DNA of 45,963 nt, from the NCBI GenBank assembly GCA_028281445.1, contig JANQJW010000054.1, positions 1 through 45,963 on the forward strand. The letters are read 5' to 3'. Below are positions 1 through 7,409 of this stretch, piece after piece. This DNA is from Planctomycetota bacterium (GTDB lineage: Bacteria; Planctomycetota; PLA2; JAEUHO01). Under the pieces are notes generated by a model. That model did not search any database, was not told the origin of the DNA, and was given only the letters and a program-made list of their open reading frames with translations. Position 1 is the stretch's first letter; each line of letters opens with the position of its first letter. The position numbers and the translations under genes were made by a program.

Positions 1-546
1 CGCGTTGTCCTCGGTGCCAACCACGTCGCCGCCCTGGTTCGTGAAGAACGTGCGGTTACCCGACTGGTTGTAGTTGACGGGCCACGAGTAGCAGCACCAG
101 GTCGTCTCGGACAGGTCAGCGTCGAGCGAGCCATCGTCCGCGTAGCCAGCCTGGGGCTCGGGGACGCCAGCACCGGCGTCATCCGGCAGGTGGATCTGGA
201 AGAAGTAGCCGCTACGGCTGACTTCGCCGGCCGCGTTCAGTACGCGGAAGGCACCCGACAGGACCGGCGGGATGAGCACGCCGGCCATACGGCCCGCGGC
301 GGCACCCGACAGCTCGATGAAGCCACCGTACTCGCCGGTGCCGTCATCATCCGTGTCGGCCTTACCACTCTGCTGGAACTGCGCCTGCGCAGAGATGATG
401 TTACGAAGTGTGGCGATCGCAGCCGTCTCGTTAGCCGACAGACGTGCGGCCAAGAGGTTCGGAATAGCGATCGCAGCGATGATGGCGATGATCGCGATCA
501 CGATCATCAGCTCAATCAGGGTGAAACCAGACTGCTTACGGGTCAT
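1..546 (-). CDS. Type IV pilin-like prepilin (3' end beyond window)
   Basis: This is the pilus or pseudopilus subunit. It has a short basic leader, MTRKQSG, then FTLIELMIVIAIIAIIAAIA. That is the class III prepilin signal: cleavage falls after Gly7 and Phe8 is the N-methylated residue, followed by Glu5 of the mature protein. A hydrophobic helix of about 20 residues spans the membrane before assembly. The globular part contains a Cys-Cys pair near residue 158 and an aromatic WPVNYNQ stretch. 182 codons are visible and no stop is reached, so the C-terminus lies off the left edge. The start is ATG at 546 with GGAG seven bases upstream. It lies downstream of the pilT-pilB-pilC-TPR genes, but a 237-bp gap with its own promoter-like site suggests separate transcription. 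Codon choice is less GC3-biased than its neighbours, as in highly expressed genes. Prepilin identity is firm; major versus minor pilin is inference. Confidence 0.93.
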   Translation of the reverse strand, partial: MTRKQSGFTLIELMIVIAIIAIIAAIAIPNLLAARLSANETAAIATLRNIISAQAQFQQSGKADTDDDGTGEYGGFIELSGAAAGRMAGVLIPPVLSGAFRVLNAAGEVSRSGYFFQIHLPDDAGAGVPEPQAGYADDGSLDADLSETTWCCYSWPVNYNQSGNRTFFTNQGGDVVGTEDNA

Positions 547-742
547 TGCCCACTCTCCTAGATGTCAGATGTGTTCCGGGTCCAAGGCTCATGCCGAATC
601 GACTGCCTGTGCGGAGGGCTTCCTTCCGCAGGGGACCCGAGCCGCCTCTCGAGCCTTGAGGCGCCTCGAATCCACCGCCCCACGCCGGGGCCAGCCGATT
701 CGTGGACTCGTCAGGAGGGTGGTCCCAACTGGTCCGCGAGCC

Positions 743-771
743 CTATCGGCGGCACATTTCGGAGGACTTGA
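743..771 (-). promoter_or_regulatory. Sigma-28-like promoter upstream of prepilin gene
   Basis: Read on the minus strand, TCAAGTCC (771-764) is followed after 13 bases by GCCGATAG (750-743). The downstream half matches the -10 of FliA/SigD promoters (GCCGATAA) and the upstream half resembles their -35. The same pair with the same 13-base spacer occurs before pilT. It sits about 200 bases before the prepilin ATG, implying a long leader. The spacer is two bases longer than the enteric consensus, so which sigma factor reads it is inference. Confidence 0.5.
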
Positions 772-783
772 GGTTTTTCGTGC

Positions 784-1695
784 TCAATCAGCCCGGTCTT
801 TGATGCGGGCCAGAACAGGATCCGAACGGAGCACGGCGGCAGCCTGACGGGGGTCCAGAACCTCGGCGCGGGCGAGCGCCTTACGCGCGTCGCGCGCGAG
901 AGCCAGGCCGAGAAAACCGCGGGCTGTGGCGATCTGGGCCTCGAAGTCGCCGGCGGCGAGTTGCGCCAGGCGGCGCCAGGCCGCGATGCGCGCCTTCGTG
1001 TCCAGCGCGTCGCGCGTGACGAGCAGCTCCGTCATGACCGTCGCGACCTGAGACGCCGTCCAGGGCCGCCCGCCGACGTAGTCCTGGTCGGCCGGCAGCG
1101 GCGCAGCGAGACCGGCGAGCGCGGACTGGAGGTGGCGCACCGCCGCGGGCTCCTGCTTGCGCAGCAGCTGCACCTGCACGTACACGAAGTCGCGCAAGAG
1201 ACCGAGCGGCCCGTCGATCGGATCCAGCGGCTGGAGGCGCTGCAACGCCTCATCGGCCTTCCCGCTCTCGGCGAGTGCCTCTGCCCACTCGATGTTCAGG
1301 GCCAGGCGTTCGCGCTTGGGCAGGTCGAGCTTGTTGGCAGCGTCGAAAGCCGCCGCGGCCTTCGCATGGTTGCCGCCGCGCCGATGGGCGAGCGCGCGCC
1401 AGCGCAGCGCGCGGCCCTGCATGTCGACGGGCAGGTCCGCATCCGAGAAGTTCTCATCGAGGATGCGCAGGACCTGCTTCCCGTCCGGGTCCATCGCCAT
1501 GACGATGCTCAGGTCGTTGAGCTGCTTGCCCAGCGCCTCGAGCTCGGTCGCCTCGTCCTCGTCCTTGCGGTTCATGTAGAGGACGGCGAGCAGCGCCGCG
1601 AGACCGAGTCCCAGGACGTAGAGGATCGAGCGCGAGAGCACCGGATGGCGCTTGCGCCAAGGGCGCGTGTCCGTGCTCGTGGCGTCGCCGCTCAT
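784..1695 (-). CDS. Membrane-anchored TPR-like protein in pil operon
   Basis: An N-terminal cytoplasmic stretch (MSGDATSTDTRPWRKRHPV) is followed by one transmembrane segment at about residues 22-42 (SILYVLGLGLAALLAVLYM). An alanine- and leucine-rich helical region follows, with TPR-like repeats such as RRGGNHAKAAAAFDAANKLD and SGKADEALQRLQPLDP. This topology suggests a periplasmic helical scaffold. It lies directly downstream of pilC in the same orientation, so a role in pilus assembly or the secretion platform is plausible but not shown. I chose ATG 1695 because it gives a compact cytoplasmic N-terminus. A GTG at 1755, just seven bases after the pilC stop, would add 20 residues. Neither start has a good Shine-Dalgarno sequence. 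No specific family recognised. Confidence 0.72.
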   Translation of the reverse strand: MSGDATSTDTRPWRKRHPVLSRSILYVLGLGLAALLAVLYMNRKDEDEATELEALGKQLNDLSIVMAMDPDGKQVLRILDENFSDADLPVDMQGRALRWRALAHRRGGNHAKAAAAFDAANKLDLPKRERLALNIEWAEALAESGKADEALQRLQPLDPIDGPLGLLRDFVYVQVQLLRKQEPAAVRHLQSALAGLAAPLPADQDYVGGRPWTASQVATVMTELLVTRDALDTKARIAAWRRLAQLAAGDFEAQIATARGFLGLALARDARKALARAEVLDPRQAAAVLRSDPVLARIKDRAD

Positions 1696-1762
1696 ACCCG
1701 AGAAGGTAAGCGGGCGACCCCCCGGTGTCGGGTGGTGGACCGGGGGGCCGCTCACGGTCGAA

Positions 1763-3088
1763 TCAACGGGCCGCCAGCTGCTTCTGGAGCTCGAAGATCG
1801 GAAGGAACACGGAGAGGCAGATCGTTCCGACGACCACGCCCATGACCGCGATCATGATCGGCTCGATCAGGCTCGTGAGCTGCTTCACCGTCGCACGGAC
1901 CTGGTCGTCGTAGAACTCCGAGATCTTCTCGAGGAGCACCTCGAGCGAACCCGTCTTCTCACCGATGCCGACCATGCGCGTCACCATCGGCGGGAACACC
2001 GGGCTCTCCGACAGCGGGGCGGAGAGGCCCTCACCCTGGCGCACGTTCTCGCGCGCGGCGAGCACGGCATCGCTGATGATGCGGTTACCGGACGTGTCGG
2101 CGACGATCTCGAGCGCCCCGAGGATCGGGACGCCGGACTTGAGCATTGTCGAGAAGGTCTTCGAGAAGCGCGAGAGGCCGACCTTCTGGAACAGATCGCC
2201 GAAGACGGGCAGGTGCAACATGATCCAGTCCCACTGGTAGCTGCCCTTGTCCGTCTTCTTGTAGACGCTGATCAGTGCGCAGAGCAGGACGAGACCCGCG
2301 AGGATCATGCCCCAGTTCTCGACGCAGAAGTCCGACGTGGCGAGCACGCCCAGCGTGAGGCCGGGCAGCTCGATGTCCATGGAGGCGAAGACCTCCTTGA
2401 ACTTGGGCACGATCGAGACCATCAGGAAGCCGGTGATGCCGAAGATCATCACGAGCGAAACGACCGGGTAGGTCATGGCGCTCTTGATGTCGCGCTTGAG
2501 GCGCTGGCTGGCTTCCATGTAGTCCGCGAGGCGGATGAGGATGTCGTCGAGCTGACCGGATGCTTCACCGGCCTTGATCATGCTGATGTAGACGTCGCTG
2601 AAGACCTTCTGCCAGCGGCCGAAGGCCGTGCTGAGGTCCTTACCGCCGCGGACGTCCTCGAGGACTTCGAACAGCAGCATCTTGAACTGCTTCGAGCTCG
2701 CCTGCTCGCGCAGGATCTCGAGCGACTCGAGCATCGGAATACCGGCGCCGATCATCGTCGCGAGCTGGCGCGTGAAGATGACGACCTCTTCCTTCTTGCG
2801 CACGCCGGGCTTCATGGCGCCGATGGTGATGTCCATCTTCAGCCAGCCGCCGCCGGTGTCGTTGTCGTCGGGCATCTTCCGGAGCGCCTGGGCCTTTCCG
2901 GCCTTGCCGTTCTCGGATTCCCTCGACGCGCGCGGGGCCTTGGCGCCACCCGTCTTCTCCTCCACGCGGAGAGGCGTCAGGCTGCGCTTGCGAAGCTCGT
3001 CGACCAGGGCGTTCTGGTCCGAGGCCACGAGTGTGCCCCGTACCGTCCGCCCGTCCGACCCAATGGCGCTGTACTTGAAACTCGGCAT
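1763..3088 (-). CDS. pilC: Type IV pilus inner-membrane platform protein PilC
   Basis: PilC is the inner-membrane platform of type IV pili (GspF family); it couples the cytoplasmic ATPases to the pilin polymer. At 441 residues it has the usual family length. It opens with PSFKYSAIGSDGRTVRGTL, typical of PilC/GspF N-termini, and has two T2SSF domains. The first begins near residue 100 (FTRQLATMIGAGIPMLESLE) and the second near residue 300 (FSKTFSTMLKSGVPILGALE). Transmembrane segments follow each, the last near the C-terminus (MIAVMGVVVGTICLSVFLPI). A low-complexity insert around residues 45-75 (KTGGAKAPRASRESENGKAG) separates the N-terminal segment from the first domain. ATG 3088 is preferred over an upstream TTG. 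pilB lies 42 bases upstream. Confidence 0.95.
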   Translation of the reverse strand: MPSFKYSAIGSDGRTVRGTLVASDQNALVDELRKRSLTPLRVEEKTGGAKAPRASRESENGKAGKAQALRKMPDDNDTGGGWLKMDITIGAMKPGVRKKEEVVIFTRQLATMIGAGIPMLESLEILREQASSKQFKMLLFEVLEDVRGGKDLSTAFGRWQKVFSDVYISMIKAGEASGQLDDILIRLADYMEASQRLKRDIKSAMTYPVVSLVMIFGITGFLMVSIVPKFKEVFASMDIELPGLTLGVLATSDFCVENWGMILAGLVLLCALISVYKKTDKGSYQWDWIMLHLPVFGDLFQKVGLSRFSKTFSTMLKSGVPILGALEIVADTSGNRIISDAVLAARENVRQGEGLSAPLSESPVFPPMVTRMVGIGEKTGSLEVLLEKISEFYDDQVRATVKQLTSLIEPIMIAVMGVVVGTICLSVFLPIFELQKQLAAR

Positions 3089-3130
3089 GTTCAATCTCGC
3101 ATTCGGCGGGGCGCGCCCCGCAGCTGCTGA

Positions 3131-4876
3131 CTACTCCTCGGTCGCCGTACGCGAAGGCCGCTGGTCGTCAGCGAGCGTTACGCGCAGGACCTCTTCAACG
3201 GTCGTGTTGCCCCGCATCGCGTTCAACAACGCGGCACGGCGCAACGAGATCATCCCCTCTTCGAGCGCCTTGTTGCGGATCTCGATGGCCGAGTGGCCGT
3301 CGATCACCATGCGCTTGATGGCCTCGGTGATGGGCAGCGTCTCGAGCAGCGCGAAGCGGCCGGCGTAGCCCTGCGCGCAGCGGTTGCAGCCCTTGGCCCG
3401 GTACATGTCGGGCTTCTCGCGGATCTCGTCCTCGGTGAAGCCGAGCGAGCGGAGCTTCTCGGGCTTGACCTTGTAGGGCTCCTTGCAGCGCGAGCAGAGA
3501 CGCCGGATGAGGCGCTGGGCGGAGACGAGCAGCGTTGCGGACGCGACCATGAACGGGTCGACGCCCATGTCGACCATGCGGGAGATCGTGCTCGCCGCAT
3601 CGTTCGTGTGAAGCGTCGACAGCACGAGGTGACCCGTGAGCGCCGCCTTGATCGCGATGTCGATCGTCTCCGGGTCACGAATCTCACCGATCATGACCGT
3701 GTCGGGGTCCTGACGCAGGATCGAGCGCAGGGCGGCCGCGAAGGTAAGACCGCTCTTGACGTTGACCTGCACCTGGTTGATGCCGTCGACCTGGTACTCG
3801 ACCGGATCCTCGACGGTGACGAAGTTGTCCTCCGGCTGCATGATCTCCTTCACCGCGCTGTAGAGCGTGGTGGTCTTGCCGGAGCCGGTCGGGCCGGTAA
3901 CGAGGATCATGCCGTAGGGCGAGTTGATGGACTCGCGGAAGTCTGCGAGGGCCTTCTCCTCGAAGCCGAGCTTGTCGAGCGACAGCGCGAGGTTCGAGGC
4001 GTCGAGAATACGAAGCACGACCTTCTCGCCGTGCACGGTGGGCAGCGTCGAGACACGGAAGTCGATCTGGCGCCCCTCGGCCTTCACCTGGAACTTGCCG
4101 TCCTGCGGGCGGCGCTTCTCGGCGATGTCAAGATCGGCCATGATCTTCAGGCGGCTCGTGATGGAGTTCACGAGCTTGCGAGGCGGATCCATCGCCTCTT
4201 CGAGCGCGCCGTCGACGCGGTAGCGAACGCGTACGCGCTTCTCGAACGGCTCGATATGGATGTCAGACGCCTTCGCCTTGATCGCGTTGTAGATGATCAG
4301 GTTGACGAGCTTGATGACGGGGGCATCGCCTTCCATGCCCTCGGCGTCGAGCTCGAGGACGTCGTCCTCTTCCTTCGGCGCCTTGCCGATCATCACGTCA
4401 GGGTCGTCGACCTCGTCGAGGATGTCGGCGAGGTTGCTCGCGCCGCCCTCGTAGAGCTGGTGGATGCTGTCTAGGATGCGCGGCTCGAGCGCCAGCGCGA
4501 GGCGCAGGTCGCATCCTGTGGCGAGGCGCAGGTCGTCGTGCTTCACGACGTCGAACGGGTTCGAGACGGCGATGGTGAGCAGGTTGCCCGTCTTGCAGAT
4601 GGGCAGGCAGCCGGTCTCCTTGGCGAGTTCGGCCGGCATGACCTCGGCCAGGTCTTCTTCGAGGCGCAGGCGCTCGAGATCGATGGGCGGAACGGCGAGG
4701 CGCTCGGCCAGCGCGCCGAGGAGTTCCTTCTCCTCGACGATCCGCTTCTCGAGCAGGTACTCGGTGACCGACTTCTCGCCCTCCTTGGCGACCTGCGAGG
4801 CGGTGGCGAGGACGTCGTCCTCGACCAGGCCGGTCTCCTCGAGGATCCGGACGATTCGACGGTTGAAGCTGACCAT
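3131..4876 (-). CDS. pilB: Type IV pilus extension ATPase PilB
   Basis: This is the cytoplasmic hexameric ATPase that powers pilus extension (GspE/PilB family). Residues 1-145 form a MshEN-type N-terminal region, which in some homologues binds cyclic di-GMP. The ATPase follows with Walker A GPTGSGKTT, an Asp box containing VEDPVEYQ, Walker B MIGEIRDPET and a His box LSTLHTNDA. Four cysteines, CSRC and CNRC about 30 residues apart, form the zinc-binding site typical of PilB/GspE. At 581 residues the length is as expected. ATG 4876 follows the pilT stop by nine bases, so the two genes are almost certainly cotranscribed. With pilT and pilC this is a full motor set. Family assignment is firm; cyclic di-GMP binding is inferred and fits the PilZ protein at 10.4 kb. 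Confidence 0.96.
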   Translation of the reverse strand: MVSFNRRIVRILEETGLVEDDVLATASQVAKEGEKSVTEYLLEKRIVEEKELLGALAERLAVPPIDLERLRLEEDLAEVMPAELAKETGCLPICKTGNLLTIAVSNPFDVVKHDDLRLATGCDLRLALALEPRILDSIHQLYEGGASNLADILDEVDDPDVMIGKAPKEEDDVLELDAEGMEGDAPVIKLVNLIIYNAIKAKASDIHIEPFEKRVRVRYRVDGALEEAMDPPRKLVNSITSRLKIMADLDIAEKRRPQDGKFQVKAEGRQIDFRVSTLPTVHGEKVVLRILDASNLALSLDKLGFEEKALADFRESINSPYGMILVTGPTGSGKTTTLYSAVKEIMQPEDNFVTVEDPVEYQVDGINQVQVNVKSGLTFAAALRSILRQDPDTVMIGEIRDPETIDIAIKAALTGHLVLSTLHTNDAASTISRMVDMGVDPFMVASATLLVSAQRLIRRLCSRCKEPYKVKPEKLRSLGFTEDEIREKPDMYRAKGCNRCAQGYAGRFALLETLPITEAIKRMVIDGHSAIEIRNKALEEGMISLRRAALLNAMRGNTTVEEVLRVTLADDQRPSRTATEE

Positions 4877-4885
4877 GTTCTCTCC

Positions 4886-5956
4886 TTACAGGCGCGCGAG
4901 CGTCCGCTTGAGGTCTTCGAGGTCGCTGGAGTAGTTCATCGCCTGTTCGTAGGTGATGACGTTGCGACCGACGAGATCCCCGAGCGCCTGGTTCATCGTC
5001 TGCATCCCGAGCTTTCCGCCCGTCTGGATGATGCTGTAGATCTGGTGCGCCTTGTCGTCACGGATCAGCGCGCGGACGGCGGAGTTCGCCATCATGACCT
5101 CGAGGGCCAGCGCGCGTCCGTTGCCCTGGGCAACGGGAATCAGCTGCTGGCAAAACACCGCTTGCAGCGTGAAGGACAGCTGCGTGCGGATCTGCTGCTG
5201 CTGGTGCGACGGGAAGACGTCGACCACACGGTTGATCGACTGCACGCAGTCACTGGTGTGCAGCGTGCCGAACGTGAGGTGACCGGTCTCGGCGATCGTC
5301 AGCGCCGCCTCGATGGTCTCCATGTCGCGCATCTCACCGACGAGCACGACGTCGGGGTCTTCACGCAGGGCGCTGCGCAAGGCCTTTCCGAAGTCGCGCG
5401 TGTCGGAGCCGATCTCGCGCTGGTTGAAGAGGCAGCCCTTGTTCCGGTGCAGGAACTCGATCGGGTCCTCGACCGTCAGCACGTGGTCGGAGCGCGTCTC
5501 GTTGACGAAGTCGAGCATCGCGGCGAGCGAGGTGCTCTTGCCGCTGCCCGTAGCGCCCGTGACGAGCACCAGGCCGCGCGGGAGGCCGGCAACCTGCTCG
5601 CAGATGGCGCGGGGCAAGCCGAGTTCCTCGAAGCCCTTGACGATCGCGGGGATCATCCGGAGGACGGCGGCCACCGAACCACGCTGGTAGAAGACGTTGA
5701 CGCGGAAGCGCCCGAGTCCCTCGACGCCGAACGACAGGTCCAGCTCGAACTCCTTCTCGAAGCGTGCGATCTGGTCGTTCGTGAGGAACGAGTAGATGAT
5801 GTTCTTGGTGTCGTCCGGCCGGAGCATCTCGTGCTCGGTGTTGTAGAGGTGGCCGTCAACACGGACCTTCGGCGGAGATCCCGCCGAGAGGTGCAGATCC
5901 GAGCCTCCCTGATCGGTGAGGATCTGCAGCAGCTCTTCGATCGTAGGGGTCGCCAT
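4886..5956 (-). CDS. pilT: Type IV pilus retraction ATPase PilT
   Basis: PilT drives pilus retraction and twitching motility. The 356-residue protein begins MATPTIEELLQILTDQGGSD and continues with DLHLSAGSPPKVRVDG, a PilT hallmark. Walker A is VTGATGSGKST, Walker B VLVGEMRDMET and the His box FGTLHTSD. The AIRNLIRE motif of PilT appears as AVRALIRD, followed by a PilT-type GMQTMNQAL. ATG 5956 is chosen over in-frame upstream starts because GGGGGAGAG lies directly before it and the family N-terminus begins here. It is the first gene of the pil operon, and a sigma-28-like site lies 54 bases upstream. Having retraction and extension ATPases adjacent indicates true type IV pili, not only type II secretion. 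Confidence 0.96.
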   Translation of the reverse strand: MATPTIEELLQILTDQGGSDLHLSAGSPPKVRVDGHLYNTEHEMLRPDDTKNIIYSFLTNDQIARFEKEFELDLSFGVEGLGRFRVNVFYQRGSVAAVLRMIPAIVKGFEELGLPRAICEQVAGLPRGLVLVTGATGSGKSTSLAAMLDFVNETRSDHVLTVEDPIEFLHRNKGCLFNQREIGSDTRDFGKALRSALREDPDVVLVGEMRDMETIEAALTIAETGHLTFGTLHTSDCVQSINRVVDVFPSHQQQQIRTQLSFTLQAVFCQQLIPVAQGNGRALALEVMMANSAVRALIRDDKAHQIYSIIQTGGKLGMQTMNQALGDLVGRNVITYEQAMNYSSDLEDLKRTLARL

Positions 5957-6009
5957 TTCCCAATCTCTCCCCCGCGCACGGAGCGCGGACCTCTGGATGT
6001 GCCGGGGAC

Positions 6010-6038
6010 CTATCGGCCGGGAGCGGCCGGTTTCTTGA
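6010..6038 (-). promoter_or_regulatory. Sigma-28-like promoter of the pil operon
   Basis: On the minus strand, TCAAGAAA (6038-6031) is followed after 13 bases by GCCGATAG (6017-6010), 54 bases before the pilT ATG. Both half-sites, spacing and orientation match the site before the prepilin gene. It lies just downstream of a terminator-like hairpin that would isolate pilT from the OmpA gene. A flagellar-type sigma factor is the natural candidate, but none is encoded in this window. Confidence 0.5.
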
Positions 6039-6165
6039 CCCCCCTGCGCGGCAGGCCGCATCGCACGCCAACCGCCCGCACGCGGACGGGTGACGCGCCC
6101 CCCCCTTTTCGGCACGCGAACGGGCGCATCGGCTGCGCAATTCCGCGCTTGCTGCAAAACGAGGA

Positions 6166-6193
6166 ACGCCCCGGGCATCGCTGCCCGGGGCGT
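6166..6193 (-). terminator. Strong hairpin, probable terminator upstream of pilT
   Basis: A perfect 12-bp stem, ACGCCCCGGGCA against TGCCCGGGGCGT, closes a four-base loop (TCGC). On the minus strand TTTT follows six bases after the stem, so it resembles a weak rho-independent terminator. It lies about 175 bases beyond the stop of the OmpA gene at 6369 and separates that gene from the pil operon promoter. Confidence 0.6.
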
Positions 6194-6204
6194 CGGAAGA
6201 ATCA

Positions 6205-6229
6205 CACCTGTAGGGTGTTGTTACAGGTG
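6205..6229. other. Second hairpin in the pilT-ompA gap
   Basis: CACCTGTA (6205-6212) pairs perfectly with TACAGGTG (6222-6229) around a nine-base loop. It lies 11 bases from the strong hairpin at 6166 and between that and the cruciform-like repeat at 6269. It may belong to a tandem terminator, or it could be an operator palindrome. No further evidence. Confidence 0.4.
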
Positions 6230-6268
6230 AAACACGGTGGTTTCCGGTGCCCTTGAGCTCAACGGCTG

Positions 6269-6373
6269 CCTAGCGCGCTGGGGCGAAGGCGCCGCAAGGA
6301 GGCTAGGACGACGCGTGTGTGCAACACGCGAGGACGACGCCGACACAGCGCCGTCGAGTCCCAGCGTGCTAGG
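6269..6373 (-). repeat. Cruciform-like dispersed repeat, copy 1
   Basis: This is one of two copies of a roughly 100-bp structured element; the other is at 34452-34545 on the plus strand. Read on the minus strand, the shared blocks occur in the same order: CTCGACGGCGCT, TCCTCGCGT, ACGCGTCGTC and GCGGCGCCTTCGCCCCAG. The outer arms here pair over 13 of 14 positions (CCTAGCACGCTGGG with CCCAGCGCGCTAGG) and differ from copy 2, where other bases pair. An inner hairpin CGCGTGT/ACACGCG has a variable loop. The element starts inside the stop codon of the OmpA gene, so it forms that gene's mRNA 3' end. Likely a 3'-end or terminator element, or a non-autonomous palindromic repeat. Confidence 0.75.
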
Positions 6374-7232
6374 GGCGGATCATGATTTCGACGCGGCGGT
6401 TGGCCGCCTTGTCGGAGGCGCTCGTCTCGGGCACGACCAGCGGCTCGCGGGCACCGCGGCCGTCGATGGAGATGCGGTTGCGGTCCACGCCGTTGTCGGC
6501 GAGCACCTGGGCGACGCGTTGGGCGCGAGCCATCGAGAGCTCGTCGTTGCTGGACCACTTCGACTTCCGGATGGGATCCGTGTCGCTGTGGCCGACCACG
6601 GCAACCGTCGCGCCCGGGTAGCGGCCGAGAGCGTCCGCGGTGGCGTTCAGCGTCTGGATGAGCTGGACGTCCTGCTTGAGCAGATCCTGGCCGGCGCGGA
6701 AGCCGTTCGTGACGCGCACGATGACCATGTCGCCGTCGCGAAGCACGTCTGCGGTGCTCCGGGCCCGGAGGTCGTCCATCAGCCGATCGGCAGCCCCGAT
6801 GGGCGCGCCGGCCGAGAGATCGGGCTCGGCGGAGCCGGCGGGCGGGGTCTCCATCTCGGCGATCTTGACCTCCATGTCACGGAGCTTGGCCTCCGCATCG
6901 GCCAGGCGGCCCTGCTCGAGGCGCAGTTGCGCCTCGAGGTCCTGGTTGCGGGCGCGCTCGAGATCGGCCTTGTCGTTGGCGGCCGCGAGGTCGGGCGAGG
7001 CAGTCGGCGCCGGAGCCGTCGTGTCGACCGGGTAGGACGGCGCAGGCGGCGGATAGCTCGGCGTCGGCTGGGCGATGCTCGGCTGCGGCTGCATCACCGT
7101 AGGCGGTGCGCAGGGCGCCGGCCCGCATGCGCTCTGCGGCGGACAGCAACGCTTCCGGCTCTTACAGGCCGTGAGGCCCACCAATGCCACGATGACCACG
7201 GCGGTCGTGAACCACGAAGGCATAGACTTCAT
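6369..7232 (-). CDS. OmpA-family outer-membrane lipoprotein (Pal-like)
   Basis: A 287-residue lipoprotein whose C-terminal OmpA domain is expected to grip peptidoglycan in the periplasm. The signal peptide ends in a lipobox, LVGLTAC, with lipidated Cys at about residue 23. Then come a Cys- and Pro-rich linker (residues 23-75), a predicted coiled coil (about 80-125) and the OmpA_C domain (about 165-287). That domain includes VGHSDTDPIRKSKWSSNDEL, LSMARAQRVAQVL and the ANRRVEIMI signature with its conserved Arg. The start ATG 7232 has GGAGGAG in front. It is paralogous to the next gene at 7410; both share the unusual SDxDPIRKSKW sequence, so they arose by tandem duplication. The stop codon overlaps the dispersed repeat at 6269. 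Role as envelope anchor is inference from the family. Confidence 0.9.
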   Translation of the reverse strand: MKSMPSWFTTAVVIVALVGLTACKSRKRCCPPQSACGPAPCAPPTVMQPQPSIAQPTPSYPPPAPSYPVDTTAPAPTASPDLAAANDKADLERARNQDLEAQLRLEQGRLADAEAKLRDMEVKIAEMETPPAGSAEPDLSAGAPIGAADRLMDDLRARSTADVLRDGDMVIVRVTNGFRAGQDLLKQDVQLIQTLNATADALGRYPGATVAVVGHSDTDPIRKSKWSSNDELSMARAQRVAQVLADNGVDRNRISIDGRGAREPLVVPETSASDKAANRRVEIMIRP

Positions 7233-7334
7233 CTCGACTCCTCCGAGGGGGCACGCGAGGGACCCGGCCGGGAGGGTTCCCGGGTCGCGCGCGCCGTCCT
7301 ACTCTTGCTCTGTCCTGCTCTTTGATTCTCGTGA

Positions 7335-7355
7335 GGGATGCGTGGGACGCATCCC
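7335..7355. terminator. Compact hairpin between the two OmpA genes
   Basis: GGGATGCGT (7335-7343) pairs with ACGCATCCC (7347-7355) around a three-base loop. It sits in the 177-bp gap between two co-directional OmpA genes on the minus strand. No T-run follows, so partial termination or mRNA processing is as likely as full termination. Confidence 0.4.
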
Positions 7356-7409
7356 CCATGTTTGCTTGGTATTGGCGTTGCTTCGTGTTGGGGCAGCAGC
7401 CCCCTTCGA

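Noticed and set aside
1652..3130. 492-codon plus-strand frame over pilC
   Set aside because: Antisense to pilC; no motif or ribosome site.
4538..6256. Long plus-strand open frame over pilB and pilT
   Set aside because: It is antisense to strongly supported ATPase genes and its protein has shadow-like composition rich in Asp, Glu, His and Arg.
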